Part shown: piece by piece, positions 18,198-25,859 of the stretch
Layout: every line of letters begins with the position of its first letter
Position numbering within the stretch: the stretch's first letter is position 1
From: Mesorhizobium amorphae
Lineage (GTDB): Bacteria > Pseudomonadota > Alphaproteobacteria > Rhizobiales > Rhizobiaceae
Assembly (NCBI RefSeq): GCF_014843845.1
Contig: NZ_JHQS01000030.1
Coordinates: forward strand, 1 to 63,630
Direction of reading: 5' to 3'
Length of the DNA: 63,630 bases
Translations under genes and position numbers: made by a program
The notes under the pieces: model-generated
What the model was told of the DNA's origin: nothing
What the model saw: only the letters and a program-made list of their open reading frames with translations
Databases searched by the model: none

Positions 18198-18782
18198 ATG
18201 GCTATTGGTTCGATGTTGCGCCGGCGCTGGCTGCCGGAAAAGAGCTTTCCGTCCTATGCATATCTGCCGGGCAGGCAACCGCATCCCGTGCGCGATCCCG
18301 CGGGACATAGCTACAACAGCGAAGCCATGCCGTTGGCGGCAAAGGCGTCGCTGGATTCAGACATATTCCTCTGGGGTCTCGACCTCTTCAACCACGGCTA
18401 TTACTGGGAAGCCCATGAGGCGTGGGAAGGGCTGTGGCAAGTTGCAGGCCGAGGCGCGCCGCTTCGGACGCTCTTCAAGGGATTGATCCTGTTATCGGCA
18501 GCCGGCGTGAAGATCCGCGAGGGCAAGCAGGCGGCAGCGATACGTCATGCCGGACGGGCCGCGGCGCTCCTTCGTCGGGTGAACACGGCGGATCATACCT
18601 TCGAGCGCGCGCTCGGCATGTCACCCGCAGGGCTCGCCGAACACGCAGAAGCCGCAGCACGGATTCCGGCTGCCTTGCTGGCGACAGTGCTCGGTCAGCC
18701 CCAACCCGTGTTTGACTTCATTCTCGGACCAAGCTCCGGCGAAGGCCAATCAGCTGGCAAAAAAACAAACAGTCATGCGTAG
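18198..18782 (+). CDS. DUF309 family protein
   Basis: A 194-residue DUF309 protein. The signature is GLDLFNHGYYWEAHEAWEGL (about residues 60-79), followed by LFKGLILLSAAGVKIREGK and a helical C-terminus. The conserved His/Glu residues in HGYYWEAHEAWE resemble a metal site, but no enzymatic role is established. The N-terminal extension (LPGRQPHPVRDPAGHSY) is usual for alphaproteobacterial members. Starts at 18195 (TTG), 18198 (ATG) or 18213 (ATG) are all possible; ATG 18198 is given. The gene stands alone, and the 300 bp upstream (17898-18197) shows no other gene. Confidence 0.78.
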   Translation: MAIGSMLRRRWLPEKSFPSYAYLPGRQPHPVRDPAGHSYNSEAMPLAAKASLDSDIFLWGLDLFNHGYYWEAHEAWEGLWQVAGRGAPLRTLFKGLILLSAAGVKIREGKQAAAIRHAGRAAALLRRVNTADHTFERALGMSPAGLAEHAEAAARIPAALLATVLGQPQPVFDFILGPSSGEGQSAGKKTNSHA

Positions 18783-18838
18783 AAGACGCCAGGAATAGAC
18801 TGGGCCCGTTGGGCCAACGTCACTGACCAACGAGGAAC

Positions 18839-18866
18839 GCCAGGTTTCATTCACCTGGCCGTATTT
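18839..18866 (+). terminator. Hairpin downstream of the DUF309 gene
   Basis: GCCAGGT and ACCTGGC form a 7-bp stem with a 7-nt loop, followed by CGTATTTT. It lies 57 bp after the DUF309 stop codon and is terminator-like, although the T-run is short. A second inverted repeat, GTAGCG / CGCTAC at 18871-18890, follows and could be an operator for the downstream mucR gene. Nothing else is seen in 18783-19096. Confidence 0.4.
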
Positions 18867-19096
18867 TCGTGTAGCGCGGAATTTCGCTACGTTGTTTTCG
18901 GAATTACAAAAGCTCAAGACGGCATGGCTGCCCATCGGTTCCGGCGCTCGGCAGCCGAACGATTTCCGGGGCGGACGCGTATTAGCAATAGCTTATGGCG
19001 ATACTTATGCTGCCGAGACATATATTGCTTTCAGCGACAGCCGTCACTATGTAGCGGGACTTCGCCTGCGGTCTTTCAAGCCACCCGGAGAATTTC

Positions 19097-19564
19097 ATGA
19101 CAGAAGAAGCCGACCACAACCTCGACGCCCTCATTGAGCTTACCGCCGATGTCGTCTCAGCCTATGTCTCGAACAATCCGGTCCCAGTGGCTGATCTCCC
19201 TGCCCTGATCGGCCAGGTGCACGCCGCACTCAAAGCCACGGCCGGCTCCAGCGTTTTCGCAGAAGAACCGGAGGTTCTCAAACCTGCTGTGTCGATCAAA
19301 AAGTCTGTGATGGCGGACTACATCATCTGCCTTGACGATGGAAAGAAGTTCAAATCGTTAAAGCGCCATCTGTCGACCCACTACGGGCTGACGCCGGACG
19401 AATACCGCGCCAAATGGGGCCTGCCGGCGGATTATCCGATGGTCGCGCCAAATTATGCCGCTACGCGCTCGGCGTTGGCCAAGACCATGGGTCTCGGCCG
19501 CAAACCGAAAGAGCCGGAAAAACCGGCGCCGGCGAAGCGGACGAACAAGAAGGTCGCAGCCTGA
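19097..19564 (+). CDS. mucR: MucR/Ros family transcriptional regulator
   Basis: A 155-residue MucR/Ros protein, a prokaryotic zinc-finger-type regulator that in rhizobia represses exopolysaccharide, motility and plasmid genes. N-terminal oligomerisation region: LTADVVSAYVSNNPVPVADL. DNA-binding domain: YIICLDDGKKFKSLKRHLST, then HYGLTPDEYRAKWGLPADYP. The finger has Cys and two His but Asp where Ros has its second Cys, as in other MucR and Mesorhizobium homologues. The C-terminus is Lys/Pro/Ala-rich. A paralogue is encoded at 55706-56176. Family certain; gene symbol is by family. Confidence 0.88.
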   Translation: MTEEADHNLDALIELTADVVSAYVSNNPVPVADLPALIGQVHAALKATAGSSVFAEEPEVLKPAVSIKKSVMADYIICLDDGKKFKSLKRHLSTHYGLTPDEYRAKWGLPADYPMVAPNYAATRSALAKTMGLGRKPKEPEKPAPAKRTNKKVAA

Positions 19565-19632
19565 CTTTATCTCTCGAGGGTCGTTCTTGAGCGCGCAGCT
19601 GCTATCGGCATGATCCGCGCCGAATTGGTAAT

Positions 19633-19650
19633 GCGGGGGACCAACCCCGC
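19633..19650. terminator. Hairpin between convergent mucR and csp genes
   Basis: GCGGGG and CCCCGC form a 6-bp stem with a 6-nt loop between the two convergent genes. There is no clear T-run in either direction, so it is a weak candidate for a bidirectional terminator. Confidence 0.35.
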
Positions 19651-19694
19651 CTTACCTCGCGTCCATTCGCTCTTGCCGGGACGCAGGCGAAAAT

Positions 19695-19901
19695 TTAGCC
19701 GGCTTTGCTGAGGCTGCCAGCAGAGGACTTGCCAGTACGGCGGTCCTGTTCGATCTCATAGTTGATCTTCTGGCCGTCATTCAGCGTCGAGAGGCCCGCG
19801 CGTTCGACAGCGGAAATGTGGACGAAAACATCCTGACCGCCGTTGTCGGGCTGAATAAATCCAAATTTGCTATTGAACCACTTCACCGTTCCAGTCGCCA
19901 T
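19695..19901 (-). CDS. CspA family cold-shock protein
   Basis: A 68-residue cold-shock-domain protein, a single-stranded nucleic-acid chaperone. The fold is clear: MATGTVKWFNSKFGFIQPDN with RNP1 KFGFI, then the RNP2 motif DVFVHISAVERAG, and a final strand KINYEIEQDRRTGKSSAGSL. Length is normal for the family. It is convergent with mucR and stands alone. Such genes are often present in several copies in Rhizobiales, and cold induction cannot be inferred from sequence. Confidence 0.93.
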   Translation of the reverse strand: MATGTVKWFNSKFGFIQPDNGGQDVFVHISAVERAGLSTLNDGQKINYEIEQDRRTGKSSAGSLSKAG

Positions 19902-20244
19902 ATGCGTTTCCTTTGTACCATTGCAAATTGGGCAGGCGGTTGGGCCATTCCGTTTTTGAAATCCAAGACCTTCGAGTTAAACGCAGCAAATCGAATAATT
20001 GCAAGGCCTGCTTCGATCGGCCGGCGGGTGGCTTGCGCATGCGCCACTATCGCTCGTTGTCGGCGTGACGAAGGCAATTGCGCCGATTGTAAACGCATGG
20101 GTGCGACGTTCGTTCGGCGCCAATGAATTCCTCTCCCGTTCCATGAATTGATCGCCTGCACACCGTCCAACCAACAAAGGCGCCGCGAGCTTCTCGGATC
20201 CCGCGGAAGCCATAAGGTTGAACCGGCCGTGGGATTGGCGATCG
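19902..20244. other. Intergenic region, no gene seen
   Basis: These 343 bp separate the cold-shock gene (its upstream side) from the 3-prime end of repC. No ORF with family features and no strong hairpin was found. The csp promoter and long 5-prime leader should lie in the first 100-200 bp. Confidence 0.4.
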
Positions 20245-21477
20245 TCATCCTGCCATCCTCGCCGTCACGCCATTCGTCTTCAGTGCCGCCATCAGCATCG
20301 GCCCGACCGAAAACGCCCCTGCCCTGGCCTTGTCAGTCAGCGCCCGAAGATAGCCGCCGGCGGAATTGATGTGCTGCGCCCTTTGCAGGATGCAGGCGAT
20401 CACGATCGCCGCGATCTCCTGGCCCATCACATGGCAAGCCTCCTCATACGCAGACGGCGAAACGCCCAGATATCCCCGCACCTGGGCGGCCGTTATCATG
20501 AGATCGCGCCAATTGCCGATCCCGTCGACGGCATAATCCGCAATTTCGGGGCAGGCCTTCAGCACCATCCCCAGCGGGTACGTTTTCAGCACCATCCCCA
20601 GCGGGTACGTTTTCGGCGCCTCTGTGGTCCTCGTCGTTGGCTCGGCCGTCGCCCCGCTTTTCTCTAAAGCAGGCTCAAGTTCAAACATAGAGTCGGTATT
20701 TGAATCAGATTGCTGCCGCTCGTTTTGAGAGTCATTGCCGCTCGGATTCGTGGATTTCATATGGATTTCCAGCAGCTTGTCCACTTCGTCGTGTAATGCG
20801 GCCAGATCGGCTACGATTGGTTCAAGCTCGGCAATGCAGGCCCGACGCGGAATTGCCCCCACAACGCCGCGGAAACGCTTCCACAGGCCTCCCCAGTCGC
20901 CCGGGACATCTTCGTCAAGGGCCGCCTCTATGAGCTTGTGGATGTCACGGCGGTGCAAGGTGATCCGCTCCCGCATAAGCCTGAGCGCCCTGTTGTCGGC
21001 GCGAACACGCTCAGCCGCCGCCTCAAATTCGTAAGCACGGGCCAGCAGCGGCGCCAGGGAGAAGCCGAATGCTTCCTCGATCTCGCCCCCCCTGCCCTTG
21101 CGGGCGTAACGCTTGCCGTTCGGGCTGTCCCGACGGATGATCAGCCCGCAATCCACAAGGGCCGCCAAGTGCCGTCTAACTGTGGGCTCGGGCATCCCAT
21201 GAGCTCTAAGTGACAGCTGTGCGTTCGAGGGAAACACGATGATGCCGTTTTCCTCGCTCAGCTCACTGTCAGGATAGAAAGATAGCAACGCATTCAGGAT
21301 GGCTAGAGCACGATCGCCGATGCCGACGATGCTCTTGCCTTCGCAGAGGTTGCGGTAGATCTGCCACTTGTCGACGACCCTGCCTTTGGGAATCTCACGC
21401 GACTCGCTTTGCGCCGCCAACATGGCAAGCGACATCGGCCGCCGCCCAAAGGGCGTCGTTGCAATACCCGTCTCCAT
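20245..21477 (-). CDS. repC: Replication initiator RepC
   Basis: A 410-residue RepC, the initiator of repABC plasmids, which binds the origin located within its own gene. The N-terminal winged-helix region shows DKWQIYRNLCEGKSIVGIGD, LNALLSFYPDSEL, NAQLSLRAHGMPEPTVRRHL and AALVDCGLIIRRDSPNGKRY. The C-terminal domain shows GYLGVSPSAYEEACHVMGQE and HINSAGGYLRALTDKARAG. It contains a perfect 9-residue tandem repeat, KTYPLGMVL twice, from a 27-bp duplication. ATG 21477 has GAGGGTGA upstream. It is the last gene of repABC, separated from repB by a ctRNA. Confidence 0.95.
   Translation of the reverse strand: METGIATTPFGRRPMSLAMLAAQSESREIPKGRVVDKWQIYRNLCEGKSIVGIGDRALAILNALLSFYPDSELSEENGIIVFPSNAQLSLRAHGMPEPTVRRHLAALVDCGLIIRRDSPNGKRYARKGRGGEIEEAFGFSLAPLLARAYEFEAAAERVRADNRALRLMRERITLHRRDIHKLIEAALDEDVPGDWGGLWKRFRGVVGAIPRRACIAELEPIVADLAALHDEVDKLLEIHMKSTNPSGNDSQNERQQSDSNTDSMFELEPALEKSGATAEPTTRTTEAPKTYPLGMVLKTYPLGMVLKACPEIADYAVDGIGNWRDLMITAAQVRGYLGVSPSAYEEACHVMGQEIAAIVIACILQRAQHINSAGGYLRALTDKARAGAFSVGPMLMAALKTNGVTARMAG
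20558..20611. repeat. 27-bp perfect tandem duplication inside repC
   Basis: Two adjacent identical 27-bp units (20558-20584 and 20585-20611) encode KTYPLGMVL twice in RepC, followed by a partial third similarity (KACPEI). The duplication keeps the frame and sits in the variable linker before the RepC C-terminal domain. Confidence 0.85.
20685..20770. other. Probable replication origin (AT-rich stretch in repC)
   Basis: The DNA here is clearly AT-richer than the rest of repC and encodes a low-complexity Ser/Asn/Gln linker (NPSGNDSQNERQQSDSNTDS). In studied repABC plasmids the origin maps to an AT-rich stretch inside repC at about this position. Placement is by analogy, not by a recognised RepC-binding sequence. 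Confidence 0.45.
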
Positions 21478-21535
21478 TTTCTTTCACCCTCGATTAGGCA
21501 AAAGAAACCTGCTCGCCAAAACGGCGCCACGACTC

Positions 21536-21564
21536 TTGACAGTGATTCGGGGAAATGCGATTCT
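21536..21564 (+). promoter_or_regulatory. Promoter of the counter-transcribed RNA
   Basis: A perfect -35 box TTGACA (21536-21541), a 17-bp spacer and a -10-like GATTCT (21559-21564) on the plus strand, opposite to repABC. It is positioned to drive the small antisense RNA in the repB-repC gap. Confidence 0.7.
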
Positions 21565-21570
21565 CAGCTT

Positions 21571-21619
21571 GCGACAGACGAGAAGGGCTTCCGCGACGGT
21601 GACGTTCGGGGGCCTTTTT
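21571..21619 (+). ncRNA. repABC counter-transcribed antisense RNA (incompatibility RNA)
   Basis: A roughly 50-nt RNA predicted on the strand opposite repC, in the conserved repB-repC intergenic position. It begins just after the promoter at 21536-21564 and ends in a stem (GGCTTCCG pairing with CGGGGGCC, with two G-U pairs) followed by TTTTTC, an intrinsic terminator. In the family this RNA binds the repC leader mRNA, prevents repC translation or elongation, and sets copy number and incompatibility. Exact ends are estimates. Confidence 0.75.
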
Positions 21620-21630
21620 CTTTTGCGGTT

Positions 21631-22617
21631 TCAGTCTCCTGTTGATGACTTCTCCGACTTTCTGAACGCCTCATAAAGGTTGCCCAGATTATCGGAAATC
21701 CACGTCCCAAAGCGGCTGCCGTCCATCTCCTTCACGGCGATCGTGATGGCCTTGCCTGCCTTCTTGACGCTGACGCTAACTGATTTGTCCTCGGGGACCC
21801 AGGACTGTGCTTGGGACTTCACGGCTACCTTGCGAACCGGCTTCCCCTTCGCATTCAAGGCTGCTAGCAACCTTTCGAAGCGTTCGTTGCTCTCCAGCTC
21901 ACCGAATTCTGGTTCGGACAAGATTGCATTAACCACTTCGGATTTCTTGCCGGCGAGCAGAGACAGCTCAACCCACCGTTCGCGGCCTACAGAGGTAGCT
22001 GATCCAATCTTACCGATCACAGATGCCGGAATTCTTGTGACAACTGATACCATCTTCGAGACCGCAGCGGCGTTCGAGGCCAATGCTGACGAGATCACCT
22101 CTCTCTCGTACCCCAAATCCTCAAGGCTCTTTGCGAACATCGCCTTCTCGATGAAACTGAGATTTGCACGAGCGGAATTCTCCTGACCCTGGGCAATTAC
22201 ATGGGTCTTGTCGTCGATCTCCTTGACGACCGCCCTCACCTTCCGTCCCAGTTCGCGGGCAACTCTAACTCTGCGATGGCCGAAGACGATCATGTAGCGG
22301 CCGTCTGAGCTCGGATGCGGACGGACAAGTATGGGAGAATCCTGCCCTCTCTCCCGAATCGCTTCCAGCAGCTCTTGATATTGTTCCTCGTCGTCGCCTA
22401 TGCGGTCGGAAACGAACGAGCCGTCGACTGCGCTTGGGTCGAGTTCGACGACATGCTCGCCCTCAAGATATGCATCCGCTTGCTTTGCCAACTCGTTGAC
22501 TGAGCGGATCATGGATTTGGACGCGCCGCGGATCGGATACGCCGCAGCGGAGGCTGATGACGCCCGTTCGTCGGTCTCCGCTTCTACGAGGCCTGCAAGA
22601 AGATTCTTACGTGCCAT
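21631..22617 (-). CDS. repB: Plasmid partition protein RepB
   Basis: A 328-residue RepB, the ParB-type centromere-binding protein of repABC. Starts MARKNLLAGLVEAETDERAS, followed by the conserved YPIRGASKSMIRSVNELAKQ. The ParB/Srx domain shows DSPILVRPHPSSDGRYMIVF then GHRRVRVARELGRKVRAVVK. The ParB box region is HVIAQGQENSARANLSFIEK, and a helix-turn-helix follows. The C-terminal RepB domain (SVSVKKAGKAITIAVKEMDG) fits the family. It follows repA with a 72-nt gap containing a parS-like palindrome. Function: binds parS and cooperates with RepA in segregation and autoregulation. Confidence 0.95.
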   Translation of the reverse strand: MARKNLLAGLVEAETDERASSASAAAYPIRGASKSMIRSVNELAKQADAYLEGEHVVELDPSAVDGSFVSDRIGDDEEQYQELLEAIRERGQDSPILVRPHPSSDGRYMIVFGHRRVRVARELGRKVRAVVKEIDDKTHVIAQGQENSARANLSFIEKAMFAKSLEDLGYEREVISSALASNAAAVSKMVSVVTRIPASVIGKIGSATSVGRERWVELSLLAGKKSEVVNAILSEPEFGELESNERFERLLAALNAKGKPVRKVAVKSQAQSWVPEDKSVSVSVKKAGKAITIAVKEMDGSRFGTWISDNLGNLYEAFRKSEKSSTGD

Positions 22618-22671
22618 ATTTTACCTCCAGATAGCGCGTAGTCCATTGAATACATTTGGCAAATATCCACT

Positions 22672-22687
22672 TTTGTCAGCAGACAAA
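22672..22687. promoter_or_regulatory. parS-like palindrome between repA and repB
   Basis: TTTGTC-AGCA-GACAAA, an inverted repeat with 6-bp arms around a 4-nt centre. It shares arms and the internal GC with the site at 24071-24086. Repeats of this kind at these positions are the RepB-binding centromere sites of repABC plasmids. Two related copies flanking repA support the call. Confidence 0.72.
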
Positions 22688-22689
22688 GC

Positions 22690-23898
22690 TCAACGCCCCC
22701 ATGCTTCATGAATCAAAGATACAATTTCGCCGTTTACGACATCCAAGGCTTCCATTGCCCGCTCGTATGTGGAACGGGTCATTGCATTCTTTTCGACTTC
22801 GTAGAGGGTCTGCTTGGTAATCCCCGCATCGGAAATCGCCGTTGATTTCAGCATCTGGTTCTTGAGAATGAATTCGCCGAACAGAGTATGCAGGAACGCC
22901 ACCATCTGCGCTTGCGGCTGATCCGTGGGTTCGAATCGAGTAACAAGATAGCGATACCACTCCAGATTCACCTCCGCACCGGCCGCCCTGATCGGCTCCA
23001 GGATGTTCCCGAGCATCAGCAGAAACTGGCCCATGCTCATAACATCGAGCATCTGCGGATGGATCGTGATCAACACTGAGGTCGCCGCGGTCAGTGCGGT
23101 GATCGTGAGGTAGCCAAGCTGCGGTGGACAATCGATAACTATGACATCGTAGCGATCGTCGACCTCCATCAATGCCTTCGAGATGCGCGTGAAAAACGCC
23201 CTGCCCACATTCGAAGACTTGTCCGTCATTGCCAGAGGCGTGTCGTATTCAAATTCCTGCAGCTCTAGGTTCGCTGGGACGATGTCCAAGCCCGGGAAAT
23301 TCGTCGGCTTGATGATTTCCGAGAGAGGCACCCTCTCGTCGTCATAACGAATCGCGTCGTAGAGCGATTTCGTCTGGTCGAGTTCAGGTTGGAACCCATG
23401 CAACGAAGAAAGCGACGCCTGCGGATCGAGATCGACAGCTAGGACACGGTGCCCGGTAAGCGCAAGGTATTGGGCGAGATGGGCAGCGGTAGTGGTCTTC
23501 CCGCTGCCCCCCTTGAAATTAACCACAGCTAAAATCTGAAGCTTCTCGCTAGGTCGCCGATGGGGAACATACATGCGGGCGTCAGATCGACCGTACTGGT
23601 CGAGATACTGGCGCAGCTCAAGCATCTGTTCAGCAGTGTACGAGCGTCTGCCCGACGTCGAGGTTTCAGGCACCGGTCCCTTACCTTCCAGATGCAGTTT
23701 CTTCAGATGGCTCTGGGAAACCCCTAGATACGTAGCAACCTCCGCCAGCGAGAACGAACGAAGATTTTTCTTTGCGTGGGGAGGGAAGCGCTGCATCGAA
23801 AGCAGGTGCAACTTCTTCGATATCTGGTCGCCCTGATCGAGGATGCTTTTCTCGAACAGCAGCGGGATTTTCGTAGGAGCGGGCGACCTCACGTTCAT
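22690..23898 (-). CDS. repA: Plasmid partition ATPase RepA
   Basis: A 402-residue ParA-family ATPase. An N-terminal MerR-like helix-turn-helix is visible as FSLAEVATYLGVSQSHLKKL. The deviant Walker A is VVNFKGGSGKTTTAAHLAQY, followed by VLAVDLDPQASLSSLHGFQP. Walker B is DVIVIDCPPQLGYLTITAL. Length and the C-terminal EVEKNAMTRSTYERAMEALD match RepA. ATG 23898 is preferred; the frame is open upstream to 23943. RepA drives segregation with RepB-parS and represses the repABC promoter. Confidence 0.95.
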   Translation of the reverse strand: MNVRSPAPTKIPLLFEKSILDQGDQISKKLHLLSMQRFPPHAKKNLRSFSLAEVATYLGVSQSHLKKLHLEGKGPVPETSTSGRRSYTAEQMLELRQYLDQYGRSDARMYVPHRRPSEKLQILAVVNFKGGSGKTTTAAHLAQYLALTGHRVLAVDLDPQASLSSLHGFQPELDQTKSLYDAIRYDDERVPLSEIIKPTNFPGLDIVPANLELQEFEYDTPLAMTDKSSNVGRAFFTRISKALMEVDDRYDVIVIDCPPQLGYLTITALTAATSVLITIHPQMLDVMSMGQFLLMLGNILEPIRAAGAEVNLEWYRYLVTRFEPTDQPQAQMVAFLHTLFGEFILKNQMLKSTAISDAGITKQTLYEVEKNAMTRSTYERAMEALDVVNGEIVSLIHEAWGR

Positions 23899-23952
23899 TC
23901 GATCGAGACTCTCTAAAAACGATTTTTGACGTAAAAGCGCCAAGCAACCGTC

Positions 23953-23980
23953 ATTATGTCCGATTCGTTCGCCCGGGCAA
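23953..23980 (-). promoter_or_regulatory. Candidate repABC promoter
   Basis: On the minus strand TTGCCC and CATAAT are separated by 16 bp, about 50 nt upstream of the repA start at 23898. The -10 box matches five of six consensus bases. It is the best sigma-70-like candidate between repA and the upstream parS-like site. Confidence 0.45.
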
Positions 23981-24070
23981 GAAATTTAAAGTTAACAAAA
24001 GGTTAATGGTCTCGGGATAGGATCACATGATGTGATTCATGCAACTGAATATGCTGCACAATTCGGCGAA

Positions 24071-24086
24071 TTTGTCTGCGGACAAA
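24071..24086. promoter_or_regulatory. parS-like palindrome upstream of repA
   Basis: TTTGTC-TGCG-GACAAA, extendable by one pair to 7-bp arms. It matches the site at 22672-22687 in both arms. It lies about 170 bp upstream of the repA start, a common position of RepB-binding sites in repABC operons. Confidence 0.7.
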
Positions 24087-24124
24087 TCCTGCTTCTCCCA
24101 AGCACAAATCCTGCTTACCCAAGC
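24082..24124. repeat. Direct repeat overlapping the upstream parS
   Basis: Two adjacent near-identical units begin ACAAATCCTGCTT and end CCCAAGC: 24082-24103 (22 bp) and 24104-24124 (21 bp). The first overlaps the right arm of the parS-like palindrome. Their function is unknown; they may be a duplication or additional binding sites. The rest of 23899-24310 shows no gene. Confidence 0.6.
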
Positions 24125-24310
24125 GTCCGCGTCGCGCAGCCGCTCAAGCGGGGGAATGGCGCAGTGTCTTGAGGTCGTCGTCGGACAAGATGCCGACCAA
24201 AAACGCGCGACGATCGAAGGGGCAGCACCGAATCCCGCGGTTAAGCGCCTCGGCGCTCAGCAGTTTTGCGTCCGATGCAGGTTCGGGAGCCGCAGGTCGA
24301 TGGTGCTTGC

Positions 24311-25399
24311 TCAAAACAGATACGGTTTGTCCGCCCAGGCGAGCAGAACGGCGGCGTCCTGGTCGGGTAGCCGCACCCGGCCCGTGCGCAGGCCGTCGGC
24401 GATGACGTGACCGACATTTGGATCAACCCAGTGGCCGTGGGTCATCAGAAAGAACCAGGCGAAGGGCAGACCGATTTCGGTGTCGATCGTCTCTATCCGT
24501 TCCATCAGCCGGTGCACGGAGACGCCTTCGTCGGCGAGCAGCCGCTCAGTCGGCATTTTGAGAGGCCGCGGGATGAAGCCGATCTCGCGCCGGCCGCGAT
24601 CCTCAAGGTCGTATATGTCGAAGGCCCAGTGCGCAAAGATGCGGTCGGCGGCCGCACTCGATCGCTCCCAGGCAACAAAAAAGCGGTTTTCGCGCGGCAC
24701 GAAATCGAACCAATCCGGATTGGCGTCGAAAAACGCGGTGTCGCGCGTGCCGTCTGGCCCGACCTCGCGGATGACACGCTTTTCCAGCTCGGGCCGCTGC
24801 GCCTCGCGCAGCTCGCGCTCGATGCGCGTCCGGCGCGCCAGGAAACTGCGCATGTGGACGATGCCACCGCCGGAACGGCCGCGCACCCGGTAGACTGGCC
24901 CTGCGAGCTGTTGTGTCTCGGAACCGCGCAAAACCCAGGTCGGCTCGAACAGATCGTCGACTTTGCCGGGACGATAGTCGGGATCGACCACCGCGCCGGC
25001 CAGAAACTCGATCTCGCGGCCGAGCGAGATCTGCACGAAGTCGGCGACTCCGGGACCGGTCGGGGCAAAGGCGAAGGCGGTGGTGCCGCGCCATTCGGCG
25101 AATTTTTCTCCGCTCTGGCGATGCCGGGTCCAGAAGGCGTTGAGGTCACCGCCGACCTCGGCCAGTTTATGCTCGACCCAAGCGCGATGGTCGCCGAGGC
25201 GGGTGCCGTCGGCAGCAACAACGTCGTGAGCGTTGCACCAGTAGGGATCGTCGATGGTCGCGACGGTGAAGACGAAGCCCGGAAAGGCCTTGTTCAGGGC
25301 AGGGGCGAGTTCGACGTCGGCCGACTGCGGCTCTAAAGCCGCGAGCACGGTTTCGACGGAAGCGGGGTCGGGCAGGCGGACGGGTTTTTGCTCGGTCAT
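24311..25399 (-). CDS. Conserved hypothetical protein
   Basis: A 362-residue soluble protein with no family I can name. Recurrent features are the N-terminal DPASVETVLAALEPQ, a middle FWTRHRQSGEKFAEWRGTTA and PTWVLRGSETQQLAGPVYRV, a basic helical stretch ARRTRIERELREAQRPELEK, and an aromatic C-terminus GLPFAWFFLMTHGHWVDPNV. The regular hydrophobic pattern and a GGAG ribosome-binding site 8 nt before ATG 25399 support a genuine gene. It lies just beyond repABC and is divergent from the AbiEii-type pair. No catalytic motif was recognised. Confidence 0.75.
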   Translation of the reverse strand: MTEQKPVRLPDPASVETVLAALEPQSADVELAPALNKAFPGFVFTVATIDDPYWCNAHDVVAADGTRLGDHRAWVEHKLAEVGGDLNAFWTRHRQSGEKFAEWRGTTAFAFAPTGPGVADFVQISLGREIEFLAGAVVDPDYRPGKVDDLFEPTWVLRGSETQQLAGPVYRVRGRSGGGIVHMRSFLARRTRIERELREAQRPELEKRVIREVGPDGTRDTAFFDANPDWFDFVPRENRFFVAWERSSAAADRIFAHWAFDIYDLEDRGRREIGFIPRPLKMPTERLLADEGVSVHRLMERIETIDTEIGLPFAWFFLMTHGHWVDPNVGHVIADGLRTGRVRLPDQDAAVLLAWADKPYLF

Positions 25400-25595
25400 T
25401 CTCGGGCTCCGGCCGGGTGGGAAATCCGCGCTTTTTTCGTCAAGGGAACGCCGTGCGTCGTCGTCGGCGATCTTGGAGGCGATTCTGGCTGATTTGGTTC
25501 ACGAGGACAACGCTGACGTCGCAGCCCACCGATCGGTGCGGAAGAGGGCGGCAACTTGTGCGACAAGCCGGAAACGACTATATCTTGCACGCATT

Positions 25596-25859
25596 ATGAG
25601 CAAGCATCTAGGTTCAGTCCTGACGACGGTGAACGCGCCCTACAGCGATCAACTGGACGACGTGGCGCTGGCGCATTGCCTCGCTGATATCGATCTGGCC
25701 AAGCAGCATCCCGGTCATATTAGCGCGTTTCTCGGCGAGGTCCCTCTCGCCCAGCAAGTCGAGTTCGCAACCGCGCACCACATCGCGGTCGACGATCTGA
25801 AGGCGTTTGCCGCCAAGTTCTCTGCCTGGTCCGGCGAGAGCTATCCGCTCGCCGCGTAA
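25596..25859 (+). CDS. Small partner of the AbiEii-type protein (putative antitoxin)
   Basis: An 87-residue protein encoded directly before a nucleotidyltransferase toxin-like gene, with the two overlapping by one base (TAATG). The sequence (LADIDLAKQHPGHISAFLGE, AQQVEFATAHHIAVDDLKAF) is helical and unrelated to the classical AbiEi winged-helix antitoxin as far as I can see. Operon position suggests it is the antitoxin or regulatory partner. Its small size and tight coupling are typical of toxin-antitoxin modules, but family assignment is not possible by eye. Confidence 0.7.
   Translation: MSKHLGSVLTTVNAPYSDQLDDVALAHCLADIDLAKQHPGHISAFLGEVPLAQQVEFATAHHIAVDDLKAFAAKFSAWSGESYPLAA

Noticed and set aside
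22888..23079. Short frames antisense to repA
   Set aside because: Shadow frames; RepA motifs are unambiguous on the minus strand.
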